Origin: Apostichopus japonicus
Lineage: Eukaryota; Echinodermata; Holothuroidea; Aspidochirotida; Stichopodidae
NCBI RefSeq assembly: GCF_037975245.1
Contig: NC_092579.1
Span: 27,331,666-27,395,665 of the forward strand
Length of the DNA: 64,000 nucleotides
Direction of reading: 5' to 3'
The notes under the pieces are model-generated. The model was given only the letters and a program-made list of their open reading frames with translations, was not told the origin of the DNA and searched no databases. Each line of letters begins with the position of its first letter. Positions within the stretch are counted from its first letter, which is position 1. Positions 1-11,790 of this stretch are shown in pieces. A program made the translations under genes and the position numbers.

Positions 1-83
1 AACTGTCTTTTACTACATCATTAGAAATGAAATTTGCTAATGCTCATAAATGTGTTTTGCATGGTTATGTAATCTCGGTGCTG

Positions 84-145
84 ATGTATATATGTTTGTA
101 TATATATGTATATATGTGTATGTATGTATATATAAATATATATTT
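84..145. repeat. TA/TATG-rich microsatellite
   Basis: Alternating TATA and TGTATG steps run for about 60 bp with interruptions. This is a simple sequence repeat with no sign of function. Confidence 0.8.
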
Positions 146-2653
146 TTCTATCAATGTTCAAATGCTACTGAATTTAAATGCATAGTAATAAATCTAATGC
201 ATACCTAATTCATAAAGAAATAGTTTCAACTCAGTTCTTCTGTAAATTAACTGTGCATTGTTTTGTATATATGAATGACATGTATTGCCTTCTTGTCGGC
301 GTCATGTAGTAGGTATTAGATTCACTTTTATTCATCTTCCTTTTGTCCCGTTTTGAACTATGTACATTGTCAGGTTTATTTAATGAGCAAGGGGAGTTTC
401 CACCAAGAGTCTTATAAATATGCAAATTAGTAGGCTAGACCACGGATATATCATGCTATGGGAGTGCAACAAGTGTACTGCCATAAACTATGGTATATGC
501 ACTTTGAAAAGCAACCTTTTCTGTTTAATGTCCACAGCTAAATGGGAGTCGTTGACTTTGCAAACACAAATCCACTGCTTTAAGGAAAGCCTCTTTAAGA
601 CTGTAGACAGTTAGCATAATACTTGAGATGAGGCCTAAAAGAATCCATTTTTAGAAAGAATGAAAGTATCTTTTGGTCTGGGGAATAATTCTCTTGTATC
701 GTTCGTGTCATATTCACAATTTAAAATAATACCCATCAACCTATTAAACTAAATGATTATTAAGTAAATTACAAGGTCCATTTACCTGATTATAACAGTT
801 GACTTGTGGGAACAGCCAGAACCCAACAAAGAAATAGAAACACAAACCAATTAATCTAATATTTTGTCTAAATATCACTTTCAATCCTATGTGGTTAAAT
901 TAATGAAGTCTGAATCTCGTCGTTCTCAGAGAAGAAATTTTGCAGATTTAAAACCTTCTTTCAGGTACCCACGCCATCATCTTCTCCAACATTGGTCGGC
1001 CAATCGCCTGGCTCACATTAAAGATCACAAAGGGGTGGAGGAGGGAGAGGAATCAGGATGTTGTTTTCCTCCAGTAGGGAATAACGGTGAGCCCAGATGG
1101 GTCCATATATGAGAACAGGTGGTGGATATTAACTGGAACGAAAACTACAGCATTACGCAAGTTGCAAAAGGTGTTCATGGGGAAGTGAGGAGGGGCAAGT
1201 ATTAACTGGAGATTTCAGGTCATGTGATACCCAGGCATCGACACTACAACCTTGATCACCTCTGCGGGATCAGGATCCTCCTCGAAAGAGGATTCATGAT
1301 TGGTGTGTCTATTCCTGCGTGTTCGAACATTCACTCTACCATGATGATCCACCTTGCGGTATCCGATCTTTCTGTCTCAAATGTGGACAAGGCTAATTAT
1401 TGTGACAAATTCAGTCCATAATGCACTCTTCCTTCTGACTGCCACAAAGGCCTGAATATGTATTTCTCTCGAAGTTAAAATCGTTTAGTAAAAGACGGAC
1501 AGGATGTCTACTAGGTTAAAAGACAAGTTCTTAAGAAAAGTTCCTGGTAACAACACTTTTTTTATCATCGATATGAAATATATAATACTTTGAAACATGC
1601 ATGTTCAACCAATATCCGTAAAGTAGTTTACACAAACAACAAATAAAAAAAAAAAATTAAATACAGACGTTGATGCTTTTGTTGCACTTTCTCCAAGGAC
1701 AAGTGGTTAGAAGATGCTGGTTGTGTGGCTTTTGAACTTTACTGTCAAGAGGGCTGCTACTTTATATCTAAGAAGGTTTTACACAAACTGAAACTAGGAC
1801 ACTGACAAACTACTGTCTTTCTGTCAAGCTTAGTTATAATGCACTTAATTGTGTCACTAAATATATAATGTCATATCACAAACTGTCGCCTTTGGGGACT
1901 GGCTATGAGTGAAAGGATTAGACAAACAGTAGACGGAATTCTAAAAGAGGTACATTTGACGGGGTCTATTGTTAGGTCGACAAGTGTAACCTTTTAATAA
2001 CGGCTCTAGCCATCACCTACCAGGTGGCATATTTGACACCTATATGCCAAGAGAAGGATATTGACAATAATAATGGGTTGAAGTCAGAGGACATGTACAG
2101 CAACCTTTCCACTCAAATAAATTGTGCTATTCCTTAAACATAATTCCATATAAGATTAATATGAACCTGTGAATTGATTTTTTAGCAGACTTAGGGCTAC
2201 ATATCACAAGCATGTATCTGCTCCTTCCCCCCCCACCCCCCCTCCCTGGGCACATTTAATCTACAGGTACTTCCCTCATATACTTTTACACACATTGCAC
2301 ATACACTCCATCTATTGATACTTAATTGCCTTATGGAATTGTGTTAAAAGTAGAATGCAGCGGGGGCTGCGGCATAACAGCACATAGGCTGCATGGGATG
2401 AAACCATTTCAGGCTACAGTATACACATTGACACACAACAGGCACACTGCTGGTCAGCAGAGATAATCTGTTTTCTCTGATATTGATTCAGCCGTGCTGC
2501 AGGGGATTTTACAGCTGCTGCAGCTTTTCTGTTTTGACCAGGTGCCTAATTTAGAGAACACAAACAAAGTATATTCAGTAATTACGCCCAAAACATTGAC
2601 AAAGACCAGATGTGACTGAGATTGTCTGTTAGCTATATCACAACCGTTCCACC

Positions 2654-2719
2654 TTTAAGACACGACGTAGAAGGGTTTTCAAGTAATTTAAGACACGACG
2701 TAGAAGGGTTTTCAAGTAA
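2654..2719 (+). repeat. Perfect 33-bp tandem duplication
   Basis: Two identical 33-bp units, each carrying AAGACACGACGTAGAAGG, abut at 2686/2687. The period is a multiple of three, so a 129-codon reading frame passes through both copies. That frame resembles no protein I know and its length is within chance for AT-rich DNA, so I read this as a recent non-coding duplication. Confidence 0.85.
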
Positions 2720-3459
2720 TTTTTCCCGATTTCTTTGCTTCAGGTATTGTAGACCAATTGTTCTCAATATTGGAGACAACATGTTTTTCTTCCCTCTTAG
2801 TCAGTTACACAGACCTATCCATCACTTAAAAGTGTTTAGTGAAAGTTTCGACAAATTAAAGATTAAACAACAACAAGTGTTTGATAATTTGATGCCCTGC
2901 TTTGAATATTTGCTTTGTCCAATATCTTTCTTACTAATAAAGAACTTTTACCACAAGCAAACCAGACCGGATGGATTTACAACAGTAACAGAATTATTTG
3001 TTGAGAAATGAAACCAAACTATGGAAGATGGCTCCCCTAAAAGTAATTATCAAGCTGAACAACTTTTGCCTTTAACCTATGACTAACTTATAACCAGAAG
3101 GGATGTGTAATATATGTGGACAAACATATTCCCCATCCCTTCATTATTATTGATTAACAATGAATGCCTTGAAGGCAAATAATTAACTTTGATAAAGTGA
3201 CTACTCAGTCAATATAAACTTATGGCTTCTCAGTGCAGGTTGTACTGTAATACCACTTGCCTTATTCAAGGGATTCTATCCTTCAAGTGCATTAAGGGCA
3301 GGCTCACTAAAAAGAATTTCAAAGTGGCTAAATTCTGCTTTTAATTTTCTTTTGTTTTCTCAGCAATGAAAATCCAAACTTCCAGTATATCACGTGACAT
3401 GTGGACTTCTCTCTCACTTGTGTTGAGTTGGTATTCTGTCCTTCCTCTCCCATCACCCA

Positions 3460-3685
3460 TCACCACCACCAATCTTGTCCTATTAGAATGCACCACCTGT
3501 CCTGTCCTATCACACCTACCACAATGTACCACCAGTCTAGTCGTATCACACCCACCATCAATCTTGTCCTACCACAATGTACCACCAGTCTAGTCCTATG
3601 ACACCCACCACTAATCTGTCCTATCACAATGTACCACATGTCTAGTCCTATCACACCCACCAGATAATCTTGTCCTATCACATTT
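3460..3685 (+). repeat. Minisatellite, period about 51-53 bp
   Basis: Units recur with the landmark CACCCACCA at 3549, 3602 and 3653, giving spacings of 53 and 51 bp. Each unit continues with AATCTTGTCCTATCACA and then ATGTACCAC. Less regular copies extend to about 3460. The short open frames on both strands here are products of the repeat. Confidence 0.85.
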
Positions 3686-4030
3686 TGTCTTTATCATGAC
3701 AATACATTAATCCTTCCGTACATATCCTGGCTGTTCACCTGTTATACCCTATTACGACCACACCTATCCTGTCATGATCAAAGAATGCAAAAGGGAAAAC
3801 GAGGTCAATGACCAGATGATCCCATGACCACTAACGATGGTCCACATCCCCTTTTCTTCAAATTATATCTTTTTGAAAAGTTTCCTTCAGCAAACATAAT
3901 GCTTTCCATATGCCTTTTCACAAGGAAAATGGAATTTCTATCATTTCTATCTTGTTCAAACTGCCTACACATCAACTTTCTGATTGAATGATAAGTGGGA
4001 ATTAACAGCCTTTTATTTCCCTCTATCCAG

Positions 4031-4061
4031 CTCTCTCTCTCTCACTTTCTCTCTCTGTCTC
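4031..4061. repeat. CT microsatellite
   Basis: A nearly pure CT dinucleotide run with a few interruptions. Confidence 0.8.
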
Positions 4062-6590
4062 AATTAGTATGCAAAGAATAAAAATATTGAGATTAATTTT
4101 GGCAGAAACGAAGCTGATGGCAAAATGATTACAATCTTGCCACCTCCAGAAGACAAACTATCTACATACAGGTAGGTAAAAGTCGTTGATCACAGGAATC
4201 TATAATCTCTTCTTATTCGAAACGATTTGAGAGTGTGACGAGAAAGTCGATGATCTTTAAGGCAGTATCTACGGTTAAAATGCTTTCTCACATTTATACC
4301 CTGAGAACCGGGCATGAGAGAATAACGTTAACAGTGCAGTTTTATTGCTCTGTCTTGGATCACATTTCGCAGAGGATCTGTTACCCGTATCATCCATCTT
4401 CATCCGCGGGTATCGGGAGGAAGAGGATACGATTACAAACATGTTCCTCCGGAGAGGAGAAACGCGACGTTTAGGACGATAAACCAGCCAAAAACTGTCA
4501 GTCTCGGATACCAGATTTGTCCGTCAGAATTCCCATTAACGTTCCTCCTGCTTACCTTAAAAACATGTTGACAAAACTAGGGCAGTCCCAAATGGTTTAA
4601 AAAGTACAAAGCCTTCTTCTTTTTGTGTGTGAGCTAAACCTGAGGGCTTCTTTTTTTCTCTAAACTAGTGATGATGTCTTTTTCTGTTAGTGTGATACAT
4701 TGTTATTTAAGAGTATGCTCTGAGAGGGAAGCAGAACGATTTGTTTCCTCTCGTACAAATGTTTAAAAGTCTCTCGGCCACCACGGGTGACTACTCCAAC
4801 ATCACTGCACATTGGCCTCACCCCTGCCACACTCCTGTCACCCTCCCCCCCCTACCCAACCCCATCATCCATGGAAAAATGTGTAGGCACACATAGACTT
4901 TAATACCATGTAAGAAGATACTCCAAATCTACTTCCAAAAAGTTGCTTAATTTCTTTGACTTTACGGCCAGTTTCATGAAATATCACTTGTTTGGATATC
5001 ATGGCCATAAGTAAAACTGTCAGAGTCAAGACACCGAAAAATTCTGCAAAGGTAGATTACAAACATCTTTATGCTCCTTTGATGGCATGTTCCTTTTCTC
5101 TTTACGTAAGATCCAAATTTTCACAATTTTTATTTGACATATGCTGCGAGCAAAAAACTTCTCCCCTCCCCCCCTCCTCGCACCCATCCATCGATATTTT
5201 TATTTAATCTGTGGGCATGCAATTTTTCTAGAACAGAGCATCAATTGAGATTAATAATTCCAATTTTGACATCAGCTCGTGATATTTCTGCAGCTCTTGT
5301 CTTGACCCTCACCCAGTCTGAAGTATTCTCTCCAGTTGTCAAGTTCCTGACCGTTGGGATCGTTTCACCATCCAGAGGTGCCAATTAATTTGCAATTCTG
5401 ACTTCATTTATCTTAACCACGGAATCTTCACACGACGACGATGACGGGGATAAGTCTTAGTAGGAATTTCTGCCAATCTTACAGCAATGGGAATCTTTAA
5501 GTTGGCTGTATTTCACGATGGAGTGTCTCAATGTTACTCAAAAAGTTGTTTGTTGTTTTTTTCTCTCTTTTCTTTCTTCAAGTTAACAACTTGTCAAACG
5601 AATATGTTCTAGTCGTCAAAACTTTACTGCGATCAAATTCATACGTATGAAGAGAAAGTGATCAGCTGTCAAATTGTATCATTCCTTCATTTTTTTCCAC
5701 TTTCTTTCTCTTTTTTTATCAACGGTACATCAACAACACACATTTCTCCAGCTATTAAAACTACAATATTTTACAACTTTGACAGGTAGTTCAACGCCAA
5801 ATTTGTGCTTTCATTATGACTTCACCATCTCAATCTTTTAGCCTAGTTTAGGGAGGCAACGTCCGCTGCACTTTCGACGAATGCTGCCGCGGGAATGGCC
5901 GACTAAATTCAAATCAAGTTGTTTATACACAATTTCTTTCCCTCCCTCCCTTCCCCCCTCCCAAGCAAATTTGTTCACCTTCAGGGGGAAATAGAGGAGA
6001 AAAATGTACAATGAACCAAAATGCATAAATATTTATGATGGCTGTTTTTTTTTTACCTTTTTCTTTTTACTCCTTTTGATGACAAAGATAACTGGTTCAT
6101 ATTGTCATTTTAATCAGAGTACCTATTTGGTGCCCCCTCTGAACACAATATCAGACATTCTGAATCATCAATTTTCTGGACAAAAACCTCCGAGAGACAA
6201 GTAGAAATGAATTCAATTTAAATTTCAAATCATCAAAAAAAAAAGAGGTTACTGCTAGTCCCATGCAAGTGACACACATATTTTAACTCATTTCAAGATT
6301 AATAACATCATACCAACACACACACACATTAACAATTGTATAAATAAGTTTGGTGAATAACATTCCATTCGGTGTGTCAATAAAGTACTTTCCCAAGAAC
6401 GAGAGGCTTTCCCTAAGTTTTTACCGGGATTTATACGTAAGAAAAGGGCGGATCTCTTGTCAATAGACGGCAGTACAAGATAAATGACAAAACACTATGG
6501 AATTTCAAACAAAAGAATAACTTTTCCCATTGTTGAGGAATCTACATCTGCCACTCTACCCAACTCTACCCAGTTCTACCCCTGTGCCAT

Positions 6591-6721
6591 CATACTCCTC
6601 TCATTTTGAATATGCTGCAACAACTCCCCCCCCCCCCATACTCCTCTCATTTTGAATATGCTGCAACAACTCCCCCCCCCCATACGCCTCTTACAGTACT
6701 TTGAATATGCTGCAACAACTT
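6591..6721 (+). repeat. Three tandem units of about 45 bp ending in poly-C
   Basis: Units start at about 6591, 6637 and 6681. Each reads CATAC-CCTC, then TTTGAATATGCTGCAACAACT, with poly-C following in the first two. The poly-C lengths differ between units, which suggests slippage. The array lies about 90 bp from the Ig2a exon donor, inside the following intron. Confidence 0.85.
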
Positions 6722-6807
6722 TCCTTATCCTGCAGGAGAACGTAACCCCAAGAGGTCCAACAGGAGATGTTGAACATTTACACCGTACATTCAGATATGG
6801 TTCTTAC

Positions 6808-6888
6808 CTATTGCTGGACAAGAGATTATGACAGCATTACCGGCCATCTGTGAAAGTGAGGAGCCCGAAGTTGGGAACTCTCCCATAT
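6808..6888 (-). CDS. Sidekick-like protein, exon encoding the start of Ig domain 2 (partial gene)
   Basis: This 81-bp exon is bounded on the minus strand by a good acceptor (TTTCCATCCACAG before it) and a strong donor (GTAAGA after it). Both ends are phase 1. Joined to the T left over from the upstream exon it reads Y-MGEFPTSGSSLSQMAGN-AVIISCPAI-G. The spliced junction becomes QVAYMG, which is the sequence I recall at the Ig1/Ig2 boundary of vertebrate Sidekick proteins. The phase match and the junction motif are independent, which makes chance unlikely. The Cys in the ISCP segment is the expected B-strand cysteine of Ig2. The partner Trp, DxGxY motif and second Cys must lie in a further exon that I did not find. 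The assignment to the Sidekick family is inferred from recalled sequence, not from a search. Confidence 0.8.
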
Positions 6889-9800
6889 CTGTGGATGGAA
6901 ACAAATAGTCAAATGGATTAACTAAGGTCAACTGTTACCACTCAGTGTGCGATATTGGGAGGTACACTATGACAGTGTCCCTCCAGATTGTCCCTTCTCC
7001 ACATATTATCCACACCTTTCCCTTCACCTCCAAGTGGTCCAGTATGACAGTATTCCATCAGATATGCCCCTTCAAGTCATAATGTCCACTCGTTTGCCCT
7101 CCTCGGTCGGGTCTGACTAAACTTTATACAAATATGCTAAGGTATGGGACAACAACATCATAATCATATGAAGCACAAGGTCTCTAATAATCAAATTCCT
7201 TCCACACCAGTCCCGATGGTGGATCCAAAAGATCGGCCTCTGACCTCTGATTAGTTACTTGAACAAATCCTCCATGAACTGATTAAATATGCAAATGACA
7301 TCAAAAACTTCACCCTCTATCCCTCACCACATCCTCATTCCTTATCCTCTTCTGTTCTTCAAGAGTGATTCCCTTCCCAGCAATTCCCCTTCTCTACCCC
7401 TCTGTTACCCATTTTACCATCTCTATGAAGTGGATATCAAGGGATAATTTCTTGTAAAACTTTTGCATAGCACTTTTGAAGGCAATGTACTCTTGACTCT
7501 AAAATTAAATACTATGTTTCTGTGTACAAAAGCTATGCACATGTATGGCAATTTGCTTATTTCGCATGTAGCATATTGCGATGCTTATACTGGATAAATT
7601 ATTCACTGGATAGTGAAATGAAATTAAAAAGGGCAGCTAATTTACCTATGGTGTTATCTTTTATTTTAATCAATTGGTTAGTGAAAAATTCATACTGAAC
7701 TGAATGTACTTCTCTCCAAAATGTGACGTAGCAACATTACGACGTTCGCCGAGCTTGGTTGCCCGGCATAAAATGACATCACACCATCGAACGTAAACTT
7801 TGGCGCTTGCCTTCCGCATAATCCTAGAGCTATTTCAGAGGAAAGTATTTAACATTTACTGGCTGGATGGTTAGACATGCCTTAAGAAAACAAAAATCAA
7901 GACAGTGTGATATTTATCGCATTCCTTAATGACAACGGAATGTGTTGTCTATCCTCTGAAAAGTATTGAGCTGTGAGATGCACAATTGCTTCTGTACCAG
8001 GTAAACTGCAATATTATAAATAAATTGAAAATAGCTGCACACCACATCTATCTAAGCATAAGAGAAATTTAAAAGACCTTAGCTAAATAAACTTTCCCTG
8101 GGTGACAGGGTCAGAGAGATATTGCTGAAACTAACAGAGGATGGCTTACCCTATATTTTTCTTCTTCTTTTTATTGTATTTATTTATTACTGACAGCCGC
8201 AAATCGACCGTTAAAGGAATACACCAAGTGTGAAAGATCCAATCATGTAAACTTTCATCCATGAAACTAAAATTGGCAAGGAATGTGAATGCTGATAAAC
8301 TATCAATGAGTGGTGATTTGTAGGGAGGGGGGAGGGGTGAGGGAAAGAAGCTCTTTTCTTTATAAGAACTTATTGTTTTTCAGGAAAACTATTTGTAAAG
8401 GTAATCTGGGTATAAAACACCAAATTTTTAACATGTTACAAAATGCTAAATAGTTTCAGAAATTACTTCCCAGCTGTCAGTGGCATTGCCAGATATTTGG
8501 AAGTAGTGGCAGGACACAGCAATTTGAGATCAACATTTGGGGAGGTTGGATCAGCTTTGCGGTTTTTCACTGTTTCCAGAGATAACAGCTTCAAAACTGC
8601 AGAAGTTTGTAGTAAATTAGTCAGTAAAAGTCAATATATCATGTTTTGGACATGGCAAATTTGGGGAGGGGGGTGGGGGTGGCAGCACCACATATTTGGC
8701 ATATACCATGCATGTTCCCCTTCCTCCCTCCCCCACCCCTCCCCCAATATGACTTTAGAAACTTGGTACTTTGGCTTTATAAATCTGGGTATTACTATTC
8801 AGTTCATCCACAGTTGACTGTATACCATTTTTGCATAAATTTGACCTGGACTATTGGCTCACCAACGCTGTCATTATCGACCCCGACTTGTACAATCTGT
8901 ACAGTTTACGGTTCTCTGAATCGAGGTCACATGATGGCATGGAAGCATTCATCAGCATGCAAACCAGCTAGGGTGAATTTGCATACAGAGATGCTGGATG
9001 ATTAACCAGTTCATGTCTCCACTTGTGCAGTTTCGCTGAACGAAAACCATGCCTTATGAAAGAACAAGCTTACGGTGCATAAAACAGTTTGGTTGAAAGC
9101 TCAAACGTCGAAAGAATGTTGCAAAAGGTCTCTGCTTCAATAACTACCAATGAAATTGTACTGTGATCAACTCATCGTGTCGTCATGATCGAGTCGTGTC
9201 ACATCATGTCACATCGTGTCGTCACAGACAGCTTGTCAAGTGTTGTTTCCCGAAACTAGATAGACCAATACGGTGTAGCCCTCTGTTGAAGTTGGGCGTG
9301 GAACAAGTATTTTCATCCATATCAACCGAGTAGGACTTACTATATCCCTTAAACTTCCATCTGTTCTTCCACTTCTTCTTAACATGAAGCCAGGGGAATG
9401 TAGACAAATAATCTACATTTATGAGGACAAGGTTATTATTACCTTTCTCATTTATATATTTCTCTTTGACGGCCAGTGAAAGGGAAGGTCAAAGGTCACA
9501 GACAACTCTTGGTGACGACTAAAGCTCTTTGCAACTGTAAAGACCTTTTTATATATTTATTTTGTATCACACAGAGATAATGCCCAGGATTAAGATTTAT
9601 GATAAAACTTTTTTACTGAGGGGGGTGAGTGCAGTTGTTTAACTGCAAAAGGCAAATGACACTGGGTATTAAAGCCATCTAGTGTGAACCATATATGGTG
9701 AATCTCTGGTTTCTTGGCATGTAGTGAAATAAGATAGACGCTCGCCATGCTTGTGCAGATGAATTATGGATTCATCTACTCTGAGAGATTGGTATGAGAT

Positions 9801-11526
9801 CAGTTAATGGAATGGAAGGTGTTACAGTAAAATACTGCCTAGAAGACCAAGATGAATGAAAAACCCACACTGCTTGAATGGCCTTAAACCATTGCGTGAG
9901 ATTTGCGTGAGATTATGTCCACAAATAAAAAAAATATTTTAAGTATATAACAAAAGATGTAAAATTGCTCCACCTACAAAATTCTACATTCAAACAGTAA
10001 ATGGCAGATCAACAATTGTTAAACTTTCCTTTTGCAAGCTCAGTGTTCCAATTCTAAAGTGTTTCTTTCAGAATAAACTGAGCCTAACTTTTATTGAGAT
10101 GACATAGTATTGTATGTATGTGTTATGTATTGCATCACATATTCCATTTTTCCCCCGCTCCATTTTCTCTCTATATACATCTATTCATCCAAAGAGAGTG
10201 TAAAATGACTACAAGGAATATTTGTTTTGTCACCAAAGGAGATCAGACACAAACAAACTTCAGGACATTTTCATCGGTTCAGTCAAAAGCTAAAGCATAT
10301 GACAGTATCTCAAAAGTAAGTACTATTTTAGAGTTTACACATAAATGAGGGCGCCAAATATTTTTGTTCCATTATTTTGTCATAATTTCTACGTAGTTAA
10401 TATTTAAATTTAAGACAATTAATTTCATGGACCAGCCAGGGTTATACCTAACCTCTGGCAAGGAAGGAAATTCCTGAAAAAGAGTAACTTTTATCCAAAA
10501 GGTTAAAACCATGGTTTAGGAGATTGAAAGTCTTTCTTTTCATTGCACTATGTCCCTCCCCATCCCCTCCCTCCCCCTCCTAATCATTCCTCATCCCATT
10601 ACCCCATCTATCACATTTACTGAGACTGCATGAATGGCTTAATCCTAATTATCAGACATATATGTACCATCCACTGCTAGTACTGCAGGACAACTTGAAC
10701 AGACCCCCCCCCCCCCACACTCGCCCCTCTCCCAACCACCTCTCCTACCAACCTACATATGTCATGGTGTTACCTCATCACTTTTAAATATGGTTGCTAA
10801 GCAACAACTGCGCACTAAACCCATGTGACTTCATCAACTCATAACGTCAGATTCCAGGACGAGTCAGAAAGTGAACCATGCAGCCCTACAAAATATTATT
10901 GTGTGTTTATATATTGTATACATATATAAATATAAACCAAGCCACTCAGGATACAAAAGTTATGGATACAAATCGTTATATTGCCTACAGATGCCAGCCA
11001 ATTTAACGGTCAGATAGTTTAAGGATGAAGGAATGCTAAGCGGCACGATCACCTGCCATATTTTTCTTTGTTCTATTCTTAATTTTTCTTTTTCTGTTTT
11101 CCCTTCTCCTTCTTCAATATGGAAACTTTAATCATTGAAAGTCCATCGGGCAATTAAAAAAGAAAAAAAAAAGGATGTACGGTGTATGATTAATTTATAC
11201 AATAACAATTCATGGTTGCTAATAAATCTTGTTTTGGCGTAGAGAAATCAAGGTGAATAATGTGATCTATATTCGTACAGATATATGCCCTCCGATGATA
11301 TTTTTTGTAAAGACTTGTTTTCTTTCGGAAACAGAAGGAAACTATTCACTTGTGATGACTCTCTGTATTATTTGGCTAACAGGAATTATGATGCCGTCAT
11401 ATATCATGGTGCGAGTACGCGGAGTGTGTAGCCGAGTGTGTAGCCATTCATGTCTTTGGAGCTTCCCACGCAAACATTTCTGCCCTTCTATTATCAGAGG
11501 GAAGGAGGTAGAAAAGATATACTTAC
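6889..11526 (-). other. Intron between the Ig1 and Ig2a exons of the Sidekick-like gene
   Basis: The intron is 4,638 bp, GT-AG, phase 1. It contains a G-rich/C-rich inverted pair at 8648-8750, a short repeat of TCGTGTC/ACATCA words at about 9175-9235, a poly-C run near 10706 and a run of C-rich sequence near 10555. On the plus strand an open frame at 10118-10318 ends at a GTAAGT donor, but its protein is not recognisable. I see no other gene. Confidence 0.75.
8648..8750. repeat. G-rich / C-rich imperfect inverted repeat
   Basis: A G-rich arm of about 30 bp (GGGGAGGGGGGTGGGGGTGG at its core) is followed about 40 bp later by a C-rich arm (CTCCCCCACCCCTCCCCC). The arms are imperfect reverse complements, including the flanking CAT/ATG words, so the strand could form a long GC hairpin. 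The G-rich arm could alternatively form a quadruplex. Confidence 0.7.
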
Positions 11527-11790
11527 ATGCAACTTGAATGTTGGCAACTTTGCTGATGATGGTACCCACTGGATTATTGACCAGGCAACGGTACATCCCG
11601 GCATCGTTTCTGTTAATGGCGGCTAACCGGTAGTTGCTACTGCTGATGTAGCTGTCCATGACGGGGACGTCGTCCTTCCACCAACGGTACAGCAGCGGGG
11701 CGTCTCCTATTGCCGAGCATCTTAAAACTTCTACGTTATTTTCAAGTGTGATGTCGCCCTCCGGGTGTTGAGTGATGAAAGGCGGCGCAA
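11527..11790 (-). CDS. Sidekick-like protein, exon encoding Ig domain 1 (partial gene)
   Basis: This 264-bp exon, symmetric phase 1-1, encodes one complete Ig (I-set-like) domain of about 88 residues. Visible landmarks are PPFITQHPEG at the start, the B-strand Cys in EVLRCSAIG, the core Trp in LYRWWKDD, and the NRNDAGMYRCLVNNPVG motif carrying the second Cys. The domain ends in ANIQVA. The acceptor is preceded by a pyrimidine tract (TCTTTTCTCCTTGCAG) and the donor is GTAAGT. The start PPF/PYF-x-T, the spacing, and the ending QVA-Y-MG after splicing to the exon at 6808-6888 match the first Ig domain of the Sidekick homophilic cell-adhesion proteins. In those proteins it belongs to a six-Ig, thirteen-FNIII ectodomain at synapses or cell junctions. 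No signal-peptide exon was found upstream. Another Ig-superfamily receptor is the main alternative. Confidence 0.85.

Larger units (their letters stand above)
1..6807. other. Non-coding stretch downstream of the Sidekick-like Ig2a exon
   Basis: On the minus strand this lies 3' of the exon ending at 6808, so at least its upper part must be intron of the Sidekick-like gene. I searched it for the exon that would complete the second Ig domain (a Trp after a Pro-rich turn, then a DAGxYY-type motif in phase 1) and did not find one. It holds TA-rich microsatellite, a 33-bp duplication, a minisatellite near 3.6 kb, a CT run, and several poly-C tracts (near 2227, 4846, 5165). A small CpG-containing patch at about 4380-4475 is the least AT-rich part but encodes nothing I recognise. 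Confidence 0.6.

Noticed and set aside
2622-3011. 129-codon plus-strand open frame with a duplicated 11-residue segment
   Set aside because: The duplication is explained by the 33-bp DNA repeat. The rest resembles no known protein and the length is within chance.
5250-5386. Minus-strand translation resembling the end of a fibronectin type III domain (VRNLTTGENTSDWVRV)
   Set aside because: No acceptor or donor fits the frame, and an FNIII exon directly after Ig2a would contradict Sidekick domain order, where four more Ig domains come first. The resemblance is probably chance.
10118-10318. Plus-strand frame ending at a GTAAGT donor
   Set aside because: It lies inside the Sidekick-like intron on the opposite strand, and its peptide is not recognisable. 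Good donor-like words occur by chance at this frequency.
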